DNA of 64,000 nucleotides from Blastocatellia bacterium (GTDB lineage Bacteria > Acidobacteriota > Blastocatellia > Chloracidobacteriales > JADJPF01). The stretch covers positions 184,060 to 248,059 of the forward strand of contig JADJPF010000008.1 of the NCBI GenBank assembly GCA_016713405.1, in the 5' to 3' direction. The notes under the pieces were generated by a model, which saw nothing but the letters and a program-made list of their open reading frames with translations, did not search any database and was not told where the DNA came from. Position numbers and translations under genes: made by a program. Numbering within the stretch: position 1 is the stretch's first letter; each line of letters opens with the position of its first letter. Shown here one piece after another: positions 16,405 to 27,139 of the stretch.

Positions 16405-18846
16405 TTATTTGTTAGGAGTAAATTGATAAAAATTGTTTATTTCTTCAATATGACGGCGAATTAATTTTTCATTTTCTGTCTTAGTTACAGAATTAACCAA
16501 GTTTGTAGTTGCTCTTGGATCTAAAGTTAAGTCATAAAAATAATCTCGAAAATTTATACTATCAGCAATATAAAGTGTATTTCCATTGTTGCTTAAAATG
16601 CCATAAACCGCCCCATAACTAGACGCTACTAAATAGTTATCTTTTAGATAAGCTTTTTGCTCTTCCAAAGTTGATGTAAACAAAGGTCTACCAAAAATAT
16701 TGCTATTAATTATAGGTTTATGGCCTAGCAAATAATAAAGACTTGGTGTTATATCAGCAGAAAAAGCAATCTTTTTACTATCCCAAACAACCTTGTTTTT
16801 TAATCTTTCTGGCAAGTGAATAATCAAAGGAATACGCAAAATTTCAGGAAAAATAGTATAAGCATGACCAAAGCGATTTTCTTCACCTAGCGAGTCCCCA
16901 TGATCAGAAGTAAAAATAATTATGCTATTTTCAAATAACCCTTCTTGTTTTAAGAACTTGATAAAGTCTCCAAAACAGGTGTCAACTTTTTTTACACGAG
17001 AAGCATAAGGAGCATAAAAGCCTTGATAATTCTGCTTGTCTAAAACAGATTTATTTTCACGATTAATTACAGAAATATGTAAATTTTGCGGTTGAGTATA
17101 AGAAAATATTGGTTGTTTTTTATTTGTTTGATTTACAAGTTTTGCTTTTAATTCATTTAGACTAACACATAGATTTAAGTCTTGTGTAGAGACTCCTTTA
17201 TCTAAAGCTATGATATTTTCTGAAGGTTTAACAATAGTTTCAAGTATAGAATCAATACTTATAAAAGATTGGTAATTTTCCTTTTCTAAAAGCTTTTGCA
17301 AGCTATTCATTGGGTAAAATGGAGTCACATATTGTTTATGAATTAGCATTCCACCAGCCCAAATAGAAGGTTCTGAAAGACCTGTCGCGCCATATCGAGT
17401 AAAAGCGTTTTCTAACACAATACTTTCACTAGCAAAAGTATCTATTTCAGGTGTAAAAGTAACAGATTTATTGTAAGTACCAATATAATCTTGTCTTAAG
17501 CTATCAATTGTAAAAATAAAAATATTTGGTTTTTCTTCTAAATTATTAGCAAAATTTTCTACTAGGTTTATTTCTTGAGGATTAATTTTCACAGCTTGCC
17601 CAAGATTACTACTTTCTTGTAGGAATTTATAAAATGAATTATCTGGAACTTTAGGTGTAAAAATTTCTCTTAAAATACGAGAAGAAATATCATAACCAAT
17701 ATATTTATCAACTAGTTGTGTAGCTGTTAAATTTTCATTTTTCCAAGTTATAGATTTTTCTGCTATTACAACCAATTTATAAAAAGTTAAACAAACAAGC
17801 GCAAAACATATTGTTAAAAACATTTTCCTTGTTTTTGCTTTTGTTAAATAAAAACAAATAAAACTTAGGCACCAAATTACAATAGCAATTAATTTTTGTA
17901 ATAGAAAATTCCAGTCTAAAGTAGTAAATTTTATTGTTAATAAATAAGTTATTATTGCTAGTAAAGTTAAAAATATAATTTGCTTAGTTTTACTAATTTC
18001 TTTTTCAGATAAATTAGCTAAAAAAATTATTTGTATAATCATTAAGAAGCCTAGTATTACACTAGCAAAAATTATTGCAAAAAAATTTGATAAATAACCA
18101 GTAAAAGCTATTGCAGAAAAAATAATGTTATTAAAAACTCCTGCCAAAAAAACTATTGCCAATATATTTAACAACCAAAATTCTAACTTTGTATCATAAA
18201 CAGTTAATTTAGCTATAGCTCTAAGTAGATTTATAGTCAAAAAAATAGCCATAAATAACACTAAATGTGCTGCTATACTCCAAGCTAAAATAAAAAGCAT
18301 TCCATTAAAATTTAACTGAAAATCTACTTGTCTTAGCTGAAAAATTACAAAATAAAGTAGAGAGACAAAAAAAGCTGTTTTTACTAAAGCAATAAATATT
18401 TTACTATCTTTTTGATCATTTATTTTTTTACTCCAATCAATATTTGAATAATAGCTAATATAATCAATAAAAATTAAAATAAATAATGGTATTAGAGTAA
18501 TAAAACTCCAAAATAAACTATCAATATTGTTTTCTAAAGTAATTAATAAAGGCTTAAAAATTAAATATAAACTAAAACTAGTATTAAGAAATAAAAAGGC
18601 TAAAGTAAGTTTTTTTGTTTTTGATGTTTTTAACTGCTCTCTTAAACTGCATATTAACAAAATACTAGCTAATAAATAAAAATAAGGCTGATATGTGGCA
18701 AATATAGGTATCCAAGTTATTATTAAAAGTTTAATTAATTGCTGATAAGTAAATGAAGGATAATTTAGTAAACAATAGAACGAAGTTAAAATAACAATTG
18801 TGGTAAATAGTGATCGACTAATAAATATTAGTGCTTTATTAATCAA
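16405..18846 (-). CDS. Membrane-anchored sulfatase/phosphoglycerol-transferase-like enzyme
   Basis: 813 residues. The first about 400 form roughly ten transmembrane helices. The rest is an alkaline-phosphatase-superfamily domain facing the periplasm, with metal-binding segments IFTIDSLRQDYIG, FTSDHGDSLGEENRFGHAY and a nucleophile region NAFTRYGATGLSEPS. The formylglycine signature CxPxR of true sulfatases is absent, so a Thr or Ser nucleophile and a lipid-linked transferase role (LTA-synthase or phosphoethanolamine-transferase-like) are possible. The start is TTG at 18846, overlapping the TPR gene stop by 8 bp, with GGGGAG 7 nt upstream. Middle gene of a TPR - sulfatase - permease operon. Confidence 0.75.
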   Translation of the reverse strand: MINKALIFISRSLFTTIVILTSFYCLLNYPSFTYQQLIKLLIITWIPIFATYQPYFYLLASILLICSLREQLKTSKTKKLTLAFLFLNTSFSLYLIFKPLLITLENNIDSLFWSFITLIPLFILIFIDYISYYSNIDWSKKINDQKDSKIFIALVKTAFFVSLLYFVIFQLRQVDFQLNFNGMLFILAWSIAAHLVLFMAIFLTINLLRAIAKLTVYDTKLEFWLLNILAIVFLAGVFNNIIFSAIAFTGYLSNFFAIIFASVILGFLMIIQIIFLANLSEKEISKTKQIIFLTLLAIITYLLTIKFTTLDWNFLLQKLIAIVIWCLSFICFYLTKAKTRKMFLTICFALVCLTFYKLVVIAEKSITWKNENLTATQLVDKYIGYDISSRILREIFTPKVPDNSFYKFLQESSNLGQAVKINPQEINLVENFANNLEEKPNIFIFTIDSLRQDYIGTYNKSVTFTPEIDTFASESIVLENAFTRYGATGLSEPSIWAGGMLIHKQYVTPFYPMNSLQKLLEKENYQSFISIDSILETIVKPSENIIALDKGVSTQDLNLCVSLNELKAKLVNQTNKKQPIFSYTQPQNLHISVINRENKSVLDKQNYQGFYAPYASRVKKVDTCFGDFIKFLKQEGLFENSIIIFTSDHGDSLGEENRFGHAYTIFPEILRIPLIIHLPERLKNKVVWDSKKIAFSADITPSLYYLLGHKPIINSNIFGRPLFTSTLEEQKAYLKDNYLVASSYGAVYGILSNNGNTLYIADSINFRDYFYDLTLDPRATTNLVNSVTKTENEKLIRRHIEEINNFYQFTPNK

Positions 18847-19753
18847 GTTTTTTCTCCCCTGTTAGCAGCGATTTTTTATTTTGAGCAACTTGGTTATTAG
18901 GGTCTATTTTTAATGCTTGATCATAATAATTAATAGCTAGAGTTTTATTATTTTCTTCTTCTGCAATTGCTGCTAGCTCTAGATAAAAATCCAAATATCT
19001 TGGCGTTATTTGCACACCTTTTTGCAAATACTCTTTAGCTAGATCTGTCTTTTTTTTACGATTTTGAATCATTCCCATAAGTAAAAGCGCGTCAACAAAA
19101 TCAGGATTCTTTTCTAGCACTTCATTTACTAAATTTTCTGCTTCTATTAAGTTATTTTGAAAAAAACTTACTCTTGCTAAACCTACAAATTGATCCAAAT
19201 ATTTTGGATCAAGCAATGCCCCTTTTTGATAAATTTCCTTAGCCTTTTCATAGTTTTTTGCCAGTTCATAAGCTCGCCCAAGATAGAAAATTAAATCTCC
19301 ATTTCTTGGCTCTAAAGCTAAACATCGCTGACAACTATCTATCATTTTATCGATTTTTCCTTGCCGTCGATAAGCTTCTTGTAGTTGTGGGCAAGCTACA
19401 CTAGGTAGTGGTGCAACTTGCAAAAACTTTTCTAAAACTTCTGCTTGTTTTTGATAATCATTTAAGTTTTGATAAATAGTTGCAAGCTGGTCTAAATAAA
19501 TATGGTTATTAGGATAAGCTTGATTTAACTCTAAAGTTAGTTTTAGTGCTTCTGGATATTTTTTTTGTTCTAAGTAAATTTGGCTTAAATTAAGTATTTC
19601 TTTGGATTTTTCTATAGAAAGTATTGTACTATTTTCTATGTTAAAAAAGTTAATTGTAGGAAGCCAAAAAATAGATAAATAAAATATAAATAAAGCTAGT
19701 AGAGGTAAAATAACCCGTAAAATAGGCGTTTCTAATTTATTAATAATATCCAT
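18839..19753 (-). CDS. Membrane-anchored TPR protein
   Basis: 304 residues with one N-terminal transmembrane segment (about 13-33, ILRVILPLLALFIFYLSIFW) and seven or so tetratricopeptide repeats from residue 50 to the end. Examples are LGRAYELAKNYEKAKEIYQK, and AINYYDQALKIDPNNQ near the C-terminus. TPR arrays bind protein partners; with the anchor it probably lies on the periplasmic face. First gene of the operon; it shares 8 bp with the membrane sulfatase gene, so the two products may form a complex. Its specific role is unknown. Confidence 0.8.
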   Translation of the reverse strand: MDIINKLETPILRVILPLLALFIFYLSIFWLPTINFFNIENSTILSIEKSKEILNLSQIYLEQKKYPEALKLTLELNQAYPNNHIYLDQLATIYQNLNDYQKQAEVLEKFLQVAPLPSVACPQLQEAYRRQGKIDKMIDSCQRCLALEPRNGDLIFYLGRAYELAKNYEKAKEIYQKGALLDPKYLDQFVGLARVSFFQNNLIEAENLVNEVLEKNPDFVDALLLMGMIQNRKKKTDLAKEYLQKGVQITPRYLDFYLELAAIAEEENNKTLAINYYDQALKIDPNNQVAQNKKSLLTGEKKLD

Positions 19754-19888
19754 AAGCAGCTAATTTTTACACTTTGTTTTATAGATTAGCAATATTATGC
19801 TGTACTCTAGTAGCTAGATTTGGGATAATTCGTTAATCCAATCGCTAAAAAAGCAACAAACAATTAAAAATCTTAGGAGAACAAAACA

Positions 19889-20905
19889 GTGCAAAATATT
19901 GTAATGTCTCGACTAATAAAAACCCTCTTTATTAATGGCTTTTTAATTTGTACTGTCTTCTTAACCTTGGCAATTGCTCAACAAACTGGGCATACTTTGC
20001 GAGGTAAAGTTTATCTACCTGGCAATAACACAAATGCTTCTAAATCTATTCGTGTTCAGCTTTTAAGCAAAGGTACTCTTATAGCACAAACGGTTACTGA
20101 TGCTAGTGGAAGTTATGTATTTAGCCCTGTGGTCAATGGTAGCTATCAAATACTTATAGAAAGCGATGGCACAACTTTTTCAACTACAATAGTTGATGTA
20201 CAAATCTTTTTTATGTCTGGTAATCGCCTACCTCAAATTGTCACCCAAGATATTTCCTTAACTCCAAAAGATAATACTCAAAATAACTCTCAAGCTCCTT
20301 TATCAGACCTTAAACTTGATGCTTCTATACCTAAAGATGCTAAAAAAGCTTATGAAAAAGGTAGTAAAAGTGCTAAAAAAGGTGACACTAGCGAAGCATT
20401 AGAATACTTAAATAATGCAATACAAATTTATCCAAAATATTATGACGCACATATGGCATTAGGCGAGCTTTATGCTAAAAATCAAGATTTTTTATCAGCC
20501 GAAGTAGCTTTTAATCAAGCAATCGGGCTAAAACCAAAGGCAGCAGAAGCTTACTTTCATTTAGGTGTAGTTTTAGTCAAAGATCAAAAAGCTGCTGAAG
20601 CTATAGAAAAACTACGTCAAGCTATAGAGTTAGGCGACAAAAGCGCAAATACTTATATGTTTTTAGGACTAGCTCTAATGAATATGGCAGAATATCAAGA
20701 ATCAGAAAAAATGCTGATAAAAGCTTTAGACATTGCTGGAAATATTCAACCAGGTATTAGAATTTACCTAGCAGATTGTTATGAACGTTGGGGAAAAAAG
20801 ACAGAATGTATTGAACAGCTAGAAGCCTATGTGCGAGCCGTTCCAACGGGCCCAAACACCCAAAATATAGAAAAACTAATTAAACAACTTAAAGAACAAA
20901 AATAG
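19889..20905 (+). CDS. Secreted carboxypeptidase-regulatory-like domain and TPR protein
   Basis: 338 residues. A signal peptide (about 1-33, ending LAIAQQ) is followed by a CarboxypepD-regulatory/CNA-B-like beta domain (35-115: TLRGKVYLPGN, DASGSYVFSPVVNGSYQILI). A linker leads to four or five TPRs (140-335: DAHMALGELYAKNQDFLSAE and AAEAYFHLGVVLVKDQKAAE). I chose the GTG at 19889 because AGGAGA lies 8-14 nt upstream; the ATG at 19904 is too far from it. Transcribed alone, divergent from the TPR-sulfatase operon. Probably periplasmic or outer-membrane associated; partner unknown. Confidence 0.8.
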   Translation: MQNIVMSRLIKTLFINGFLICTVFLTLAIAQQTGHTLRGKVYLPGNNTNASKSIRVQLLSKGTLIAQTVTDASGSYVFSPVVNGSYQILIESDGTTFSTTIVDVQIFFMSGNRLPQIVTQDISLTPKDNTQNNSQAPLSDLKLDASIPKDAKKAYEKGSKSAKKGDTSEALEYLNNAIQIYPKYYDAHMALGELYAKNQDFLSAEVAFNQAIGLKPKAAEAYFHLGVVLVKDQKAAEAIEKLRQAIELGDKSANTYMFLGLALMNMAEYQESEKMLIKALDIAGNIQPGIRIYLADCYERWGKKTECIEQLEAYVRAVPTGPNTQNIEKLIKQLKEQK

Positions 20906-21088
20906 AATAGTTATAAACAACCTATAGGTTGATGCTGATATAAATGTAACGCTGAATAGAAATTCAGTACTGTCTAGAACGCAAGTTCAGAAACGAGTTT
21001 CAACCAAAATGAATTATTGTTCAGCCTTACATTTTGCTCACTACCGATTTTTTCCCTCAACTGTAAAATTCAGTATAAACAACAAAAA

Positions 21089-21122
21089 ATGTAGCCAACT
21101 ATTATAAAATAACTAGCTACAT
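21089..21122 (-). terminator. rpoZ terminator
   Basis: ATGTAGC (21089-21095) pairs with GCTACAT (21116-21122) across an AT-rich loop. On the minus strand the stem is followed directly by a T6 run, about 30 bp after the rpoZ stop. The 20906-21088 stretch next to it holds no gene. Confidence 0.65.
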
Positions 21123-21150
21123 CTTTTGTTTAGAAACTTTTAATTAAATT

Positions 21151-21381
21151 TTATACTCCAACAGGTGTGCCTTCACTTTCATCTACAGATTTTTTAGTTG
21201 GAGGTGGTAAGGTTTCAAAACGTACAAACCCACCTTTTACTTCTTCTAAGGCAATGCGAGCAGTGTTTTTAGATGAAACATGCACTCTAGGTCTTGCACC
21301 GCTACGTAGTTCACGGCAACGTCTAGCCGCGACATTAATAAGCTTAAATTTGCTATCTACATTTTCTCGGTATTGATCCAT
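21151..21381 (-). CDS. rpoZ: DNA-directed RNA polymerase omega subunit
   Basis: 76-residue omega subunit, which helps assemble and stabilise the polymerase core. The conserved order is visible: SKFKLINVAARRCRELRSGA, then ARIALEEVKGGFVRFE. These match the KYxLVxxAAxRARxL and AxxEIxxGK segments of the family, and the length is typical. Start ATG at 21381 with GAGG eight bases upstream. The gene is transcribed alone, convergent with the secreted TPR gene. It lacks the usual neighbour gmk. The protein is short and divergent, so the call rests on these two blocks. Confidence 0.8.
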   Translation of the reverse strand: MDQYRENVDSKFKLINVAARRCRELRSGARPRVHVSSKNTARIALEEVKGGFVRFETLPPPTKKSVDESEGTPVGV

Positions 21382-21598
21382 TTATAAAACCTCATCTTAA
21401 AGAAATCACCCATAAAATTTTTAAGTTTAGGGCTATAAAACTTTTAGCCCCAAATTCTAACAAACTCTATACAAAAAAGGCAAAGCTAGTCAGCAAACCA
21501 TAGATTGACTTAGACTTAACAATTATGTTTAAATGTCGGTTTTTATATCTAACTTACATTAAACTTAATTGTGACTTAAACATCCTGGAGGAAGGCTT

Positions 21599-22375
21599 AT
21601 GAATTGCCCACAATGTAGTGAATACTTACCGGAAAATACTAAATTTTGCATTAATTGTGGATTAAAATTAGTAACTAATCCTGTTGCAACTGCACCTACT
21701 CCAGTACAAGGAATGCCAACATTACCAGCAAATAATCCTGCTAGCCCACAACAGCCAAATTATTTACAACCTATTTCTAATCCTTCTACACCTGGACTAC
21801 CAATTGGACAAGCTCTTAGTCCTCTACCAGGTGGAATTATTCCTGCTTATAACCAATATCAAGCTAGTGGCGAACGTAATTTTTTAGAACGAGTAGCAGC
21901 TAAAATTCCAGGCTACAAAGGTTATTTAGAAAAAGAGTCTCGCCGAGACGTAGATAAACTTCATCGAGAACATCTAGCCACATTGCTTTTTCAACTAAAA
22001 GCCCCAATTAATACTGTAATTCAAGAACTAGCCAACAATCGTCGGCTTTTTGAGGTCGGGCCACTAGAAAAAGTATTACAAAAACTAGATAAGGTAGAAA
22101 ACCGCATCCGCTATGCTAGTTATGGTTATGCAGGCTTTTTTGATGCTGTAAAAATTCGTGAAGACCAGCTTGACCAACTTTATCATTTTGACCTTTCCCT
22201 AGTTGATCAAGTAGAGAATGTAAAAATGCACGTTCAACAAGTTCTAGCTCAAGTTGCTGATGCTAAAACATTAAAACAATCTGTTCAGCAATTAGCCTCA
22301 GCCCTAGATGACCTAGACGCTAAATTTAACCAACGCTACCAAGCAATAGAAAACCCAGGTTGGTCACCTTTTTAA
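21599..22375 (+). CDS. Zinc-ribbon protein with helical C-terminal domain
   Basis: 258 residues. The N-terminus is a double-CxxC zinc ribbon (MNCPQCSEYLP, then FCINCGLKL, residues 1-24). A proline/glutamine/asparagine-rich disordered linker (30-85) follows. A mostly helical cytosolic domain starts at ERVAAKIPGYKGYLEKESR and runs to the end, probably as a coiled coil. Zinc-ribbon plus Pro-rich linker plus helices is common in uncharacterised bacterial proteins. Strong Shine-Dalgarno TGGAGGAAGG before the ATG. The hpnA-like gene begins 47 bp downstream and may be co-transcribed. Function unknown. Confidence 0.7.
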   Translation: MNCPQCSEYLPENTKFCINCGLKLVTNPVATAPTPVQGMPTLPANNPASPQQPNYLQPISNPSTPGLPIGQALSPLPGGIIPAYNQYQASGERNFLERVAAKIPGYKGYLEKESRRDVDKLHREHLATLLFQLKAPINTVIQELANNRRLFEVGPLEKVLQKLDKVENRIRYASYGYAGFFDAVKIREDQLDQLYHFDLSLVDQVENVKMHVQQVLAQVADAKTLKQSVQQLASALDDLDAKFNQRYQAIENPGWSPF

Positions 22376-22422
22376 TCTAAGTTTTTAATTTATTCTAAAA
22401 ATCACACTAAGAGTCTTACTTA

Positions 22423-23418
22423 ATGCAAGCTTTTGTTACAGGCGGAACAGGTTTTGTTGGTGGTAATTTAATTCGTCAGTTGCTTAACTCAGGAATTAAA
22501 GTCCGCGCTCTTGTGCGTTCCAGTAGCGATCAACGAAATCTAAAAGATTTAGCAATCGATCAAGTTTCTGGCGATTTAGATAATCAAGAATTGCTAGAAA
22601 AAGCTATGCAAGGCTGTGAATGGCTTTTTCATGTTGCTGCACATTACAGCCTTTGCTTAAAAGATAGCCAAGCCATTTACAAGGCTAATGTAAATGGTAC
22701 AAAAAAAATCCTTGCCGCTGCTCACACTGCAAAAATTAAACGTATCGTTTATACAAGTTCCGTTGCTGCTATAGGGCTTGCTCCAGAAGGCCAAATTGCC
22801 GATGAATCCACAACAACAACGGTTGACAAGCTAATTAGCGATTATAAAAAATCAAAATTTCTAGCTGAACAGTTAGCTTTTGCCGCAGCTAAAGACGGCA
22901 TTCCAGTAATAATTGTTAATCCCAGCACTCCTATTGGCCCCTACGATGTTAAACCTACTCCAACCGGAGATATTGTCTTAAAGTTCTTACGTCGCCAAAT
23001 GCCAGTTTATGTTCATACAGGATTAAACCTAGTAGATGTGCGAGATGTCGCCCAAGGCCATATCCTAGCAGCAGAAAAAGGTCGCATAGGTGAACGTTAT
23101 ATTCTAGGCAATAAAAATGTCACATTAAAAGAAATCCTAGATATCCTAGAAAAAATTACTGGTCTACCAGCCCCTAAACGCTCAATTCCTCATTTCATTC
23201 CAATGTTAGTTAGTTATTTTGATGAACTAATTATAAGTAAACTATTAGGCCGTGAGCCAACAGTAACAATTAATGGGGCAAAAATGGCGTGCCATCCAAT
23301 GTATTACCATAGCGAAAAAGCAGTTCGTGAACTAGGCTTACCTCAAAGCTCAATAGAAACAGCCTTACAAGATGCTGTTACTTGGTTTAAGATGAACGGT
23401 TATTTAGATAAAAAGTAG
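22423..23418 (+). CDS. hpnA: Hopanoid-associated sugar epimerase (extended SDR)
   Basis: NAD(P)-dependent extended short-chain dehydrogenase of 331 residues. The N-terminal Rossmann motif is VTGGTGFVGGNLIRQLL and the active-site pair is YKKSK. It has the HpnA-characteristic stretch VNPSTPIGPYDVKPTPTG followed by TGLNLVDVRDVAQGHILAAE and RYILGNKNVTLKE. HpnA genes occur with hopanoid biosynthesis genes and are thought to modify the sugar side chain. Here no squalene-hopene cyclase is adjacent, but an HpnI-like gene lies 20 kb away. Dihydroflavonol-reductase-like annotations are the usual alternative; the match to HpnA is much closer. Confidence 0.82.
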   Translation: MQAFVTGGTGFVGGNLIRQLLNSGIKVRALVRSSSDQRNLKDLAIDQVSGDLDNQELLEKAMQGCEWLFHVAAHYSLCLKDSQAIYKANVNGTKKILAAAHTAKIKRIVYTSSVAAIGLAPEGQIADESTTTTVDKLISDYKKSKFLAEQLAFAAAKDGIPVIIVNPSTPIGPYDVKPTPTGDIVLKFLRRQMPVYVHTGLNLVDVRDVAQGHILAAEKGRIGERYILGNKNVTLKEILDILEKITGLPAPKRSIPHFIPMLVSYFDELIISKLLGREPTVTINGAKMACHPMYYHSEKAVRELGLPQSSIETALQDAVTWFKMNGYLDKK

Positions 23419-23547
23419 CTAGTAAAGTGCATTGTCGCCTATTTCTGGCAAAAAAATTAGCTAAAGTAGGACTAAAGACTTGACGGTTATAATTTAATTG
23501 ATTATTGTATCCATTCGCTTTTTCAAATTTCCCATTTTTTACTAATT

Positions 23548-23621
<74 letters not shown>

Positions 23622-23642
23622 TCAATAGAATCAATGAGTTAC

Positions 23643-23666
23643 AGCCACTAATTAAGTGGCTTTTTT
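23643..23666 (+). terminator. Terminator after tRNA-Arg
   Basis: AGCCACT pairs with AGTGGCT across a 5-nt loop, followed by T6, 22 bp after the tRNA. The sequence from here to 23881 shows no gene. Confidence 0.85.
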
Positions 23667-23881
23667 AGTTTATACTTCTATTCATACCCACATTTAACAA
23701 TTAATCAAAAAATGCTTAATTACCTAATAGATTAGTCTGTGGCTTTAGTTACTAAAGTATAGAACAAAAGCTTTTCATTTTACCCAACTTGGAAATATAA
23801 TCTCAGCTTTACTTGAAAAACAGCCTAATTATTAGCCTTATCACATTCTAATTAAACTTAAGTATCTAGGAGTATAACTTA

Positions 23882-26800
23882 ATGCGAGTACTGGACTTAA
23901 AAGCTAGTCATAAGCCTATTAAGACTTATTATGAAGCATTAAAGCAGTTTGAAAAACTAGGTGTAAGTCATGAAGGTGCTGTAAAAACAGCTTTTCAAAG
24001 TTTATTAGAGGCTTGTGGACAGAAGTTTCACTGGACATTGGTTGCTGAAAAGAAAATCCAAATTTCGCAAACAAAAAAGAATATTTTTGTTGATGGGGCT
24101 TTAATTGACGATTTCAACCTGATTTATGGTTATTGGGAAGCAAAAGACAGCCAAGACGACTTAGAAAAAGAAATTAGAAAAAAGTTTGAAGCTAACTATC
24201 CAAAAGACAATATTATCTTTCAAGAACCTAAGCGAGCAATTCTTTATCAACAAGGGCGGCGAGTTGCTGATGAAGATATTACTAAACCTGAAAAACTAGT
24301 AGAAATAGTTAAACAATTTTTGAATATACCCGCCTGCTTATGCAGAATGGGATCAATCAGTTAATGAATTTAAGGAAAGAATACCCCAACTTGCAAAAGG
24401 TTTAATTGATTTAGTAGAAAAAGAGCGCAAGACCAACAGAAAGTTTATCAATGCTTTTGCTAACTTTATGGATTTGTGCAAAGAATCTATAAATCCAAAC
24501 CTTTCTGAACAGGCAGTTGAAGAAATGTTAATTCAGCATTTGTTGACAGAAAGAATTTTTAGAAAGATTTTTAATAACCCTGATTTTGTACACCGCAATG
24601 TTATTGCTGTAGAAATTGAAAAAGTAATTGCCTCATTAACATCTCAATCATTCAGCCGTGAAGCTTTTTTACAAAAACTAGATCCTTTTTATCTAGCAAT
24701 AGAAATGGCGGCGGCTACGATTACTGATTTTTCCCAAAAACAATATTTTCTTAATGCTATTTATGAAAAATTTTTCCAAGGATTTTCAATAAAAATAGCT
24801 GACACACATGGCATAGTCTATACTCCACAACCTATTGTAAATTTTATGATTAGGAGTGTTGAAGAAATTCTACAAAAAGAATTTGGTAAGTCTTTAAGTT
24901 CTCCTAATGTGCATGTTTTAGATCCATTTGTTGGTACAGGCAATTTCATTGTTCATATAATGCAGGAAATTAAGAAAACTGCACTTGCTCATAAGTATGA
25001 AAACGAGCTTCATTGCAATGAAGTAATGTTATTGCCTTACTATATTGCGTCGATGAATATTGAGCATGAATTTTTTGAGTTAACCAACAGCTATAAACCA
25101 TTTGAAGGAATTTGTTTAGTAGACACTTTTGAGTTAGCAGAAGATAAACAAGATGCTTTTGCTTTTATGAATGCTGAAAACACACAAAGAATTAAAAAAC
25201 AAAAAGCTAGTCCTATTTTTGTAATTATCGGCAATCCACCTTACAATGCTCATCAAGGTAAAGAAAATGATAATAATAAAAACCGTAAATATAAAGTAAT
25301 GGATAAACGAGTTTCTGAAACTTATACAAAAAGCTCTAAGGCTACAAATAAAAATGCCTTGTCTGATACTTATGTAAAAGCTATTAGATGGGCTTCCGAT
25401 CGGATTAAAGACGGAGGCGTTGTAGCTTTTGTAACAAATAATAGTTTTATTGATGGCTTTGCATTTGATGGGGTAAGAAAACATTTAGCACAAGATTTTG
25501 ATAAAATCTATACTTTGGACTTAGGTGGTAATATCCAAAAAAATCGGTGTTATCAGGAAATATACATAATGTTTTTGGTATTCAGTTGGGCGTTAGCATA
25601 AAATTTTTCATTAAGAAAAGATCAATGAATCTAAAGGAGTTACTAAGATTTTCTATTCCAATGTAAACGACTATTGGAACAATAAGCAAAAATTTCAACA
25701 TTTAGAAAGTACATCTGTTCAAAAAGATATTGATTGGCAACCAATCAAACCTAATTTTCGAAGAAAAAAAGAGTCAAAATCTAGCCCAAGATGGGTTAAA
25801 AAATGATTTTGATCCCTTGTCATTTGTAGAAGAAACATTGAAGAATTAAATCGAGTGCAAAAGTAAAATAAATGAAGCAATTAATATTTAAAAGGGATGG
25901 CTAAAGTTGTGTTAAACTCGAATAGATATTTGGGCTTATAATTTTAATTGGGCAAAAGATAAGTTAGTCGAAAATATTCAAACACACAATAGATGCTTAC
26001 AATGAGCAAGTTTATAAATGGATCTTACAAAGAAAAAAAGGCTAAAAAAATAGATGATTTTGTATCTTATGATGATAAACAAGTTAATTGGAGAAGGATT
26101 TAAAATAATGTATCTAAAAAGAATATGAATTACGAATTTAAATAAATAATGTTAGAAAATCTTTTTACCGCCCTTTTACTTCATCAAATTTTATACTTCG
26201 ACTCTGATTTGAATGAAGATCGATGTCAATTGCCAGTAATTTTCCTACTGCACAGTCTGAACTAGAAAATAAAGTAATTTGGTTGAAAGTAGGATCAGTA
26301 GAATGGCCTTTTCATTTGCATTGATAGTGCAACAAAACTTTTTGATGGTTCCACAACTCGGATACAATGTTTTCCATTCTACACTTACAACAGATGGAAC
26401 TAATCAGCGGGAAAATATCACAGATTGGGCATTAGAGCAATTTCGCACACATTACAAAGATTCATCAATAACTAAATGGGATATTTTTTATTATGTTTAT
26501 GGAGTGCTACATCATAAAGGCTATAGAGAAAAATATGCGGCTAATCTAAAACGAGAGTTGCCAAGAATCCCATTTGCACCAGACTTTAAGGCTTTTGCTA
26601 AGGCTGGTCAAACTTTAGCAGATTTACATATTAACTATGAACAACAGGCAGAATATCCATTAGAAAAAATAGAAAATCCAAAAGAAGCTCTTGATTGGCG
26701 AGTAGAAAAGATGAAATTGTCAAAAGATAAAACATCTATTATCTACAATAATTTCTTAACTTTAGCGAATATTCCAAAAGAAGTTTTTGAATATCGTTTA

Positions 26801-26989
26801 GGTAATAGATCTGCATTAGATTGGATTATTGATCAATACCAAGTAACAACAGACAAACGTAGTGGAATAGTAAATGATCCTAATCGAGAAGATGATCCAG
26901 AATATATTGTTAGGTTGATAGGGCAAATTGTTACTGTAAGCTTAGAGACTGTAAAAATAGTAAACTCTTTGCCAGAAGTAGAAATTTAA
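23882..26989 (+). pseudogene. Single-chain restriction-modification enzyme (type ISP/IIG-like), decayed
   Basis: Joining frames gives a protein of about 1035 residues. It has an Mrr-like nuclease N-terminus with DDFNLIYGYWEAKD (D...ExK site), then a helical linker and an N6-adenine methyltransferase with motif I DPFVGTGNFIVH and motif IV NPPYNA. The C-terminal target-recognition region ends in SALDWIIDQYQV, KRSGIVNDPNRED and IGQIVTVSLETVKIV. The first frame break is near 24338, where the next frame reads YPPAYAEWDQSVNEF; the second is near 25550 (LSGNIHNVFGIQLG). Many more fall between 25800 and 26280, with internal stops. Breaks are of mixed size, so it is a true pseudogene. It lies just right of tRNA-Arg and begins a relict defence island. 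Confidence 0.85.
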
Positions 26990-27097
26990 TGTGAGAAAAT
27001 AAAGCTGTTCTAATTTAACTCTTACCCAGATATAGTTAATTAGATTAGGTTAATTATTATATTTACAAGGGTTAGCCTTAGCAATTGCTAGTAAATA

Positions 27098-27125
27098 AAG
27101 CTAAAGACTAGCTAGCCTTTAGCTT
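27098..27125 (-). terminator. Possible terminator of the coiled-coil gene
   Basis: AAGCTAAAG (27098-27106) pairs with CTTTAGCTT (27117-27125) across a 10-nt loop, 14 bp beyond the minus-strand stop at 27140. On the minus strand it is followed by ATTTA, a weak T-tract. Confidence 0.45.
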
Positions 27126-27139
27126 TGTTTCTATTTGCT

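Noticed and set aside
20906..21088. Possible small RNA gene between the secreted TPR gene and rpoZ
   Set aside because: No promoter or independent terminator supports it; the only hairpin (21089-21122) fits rpoZ.
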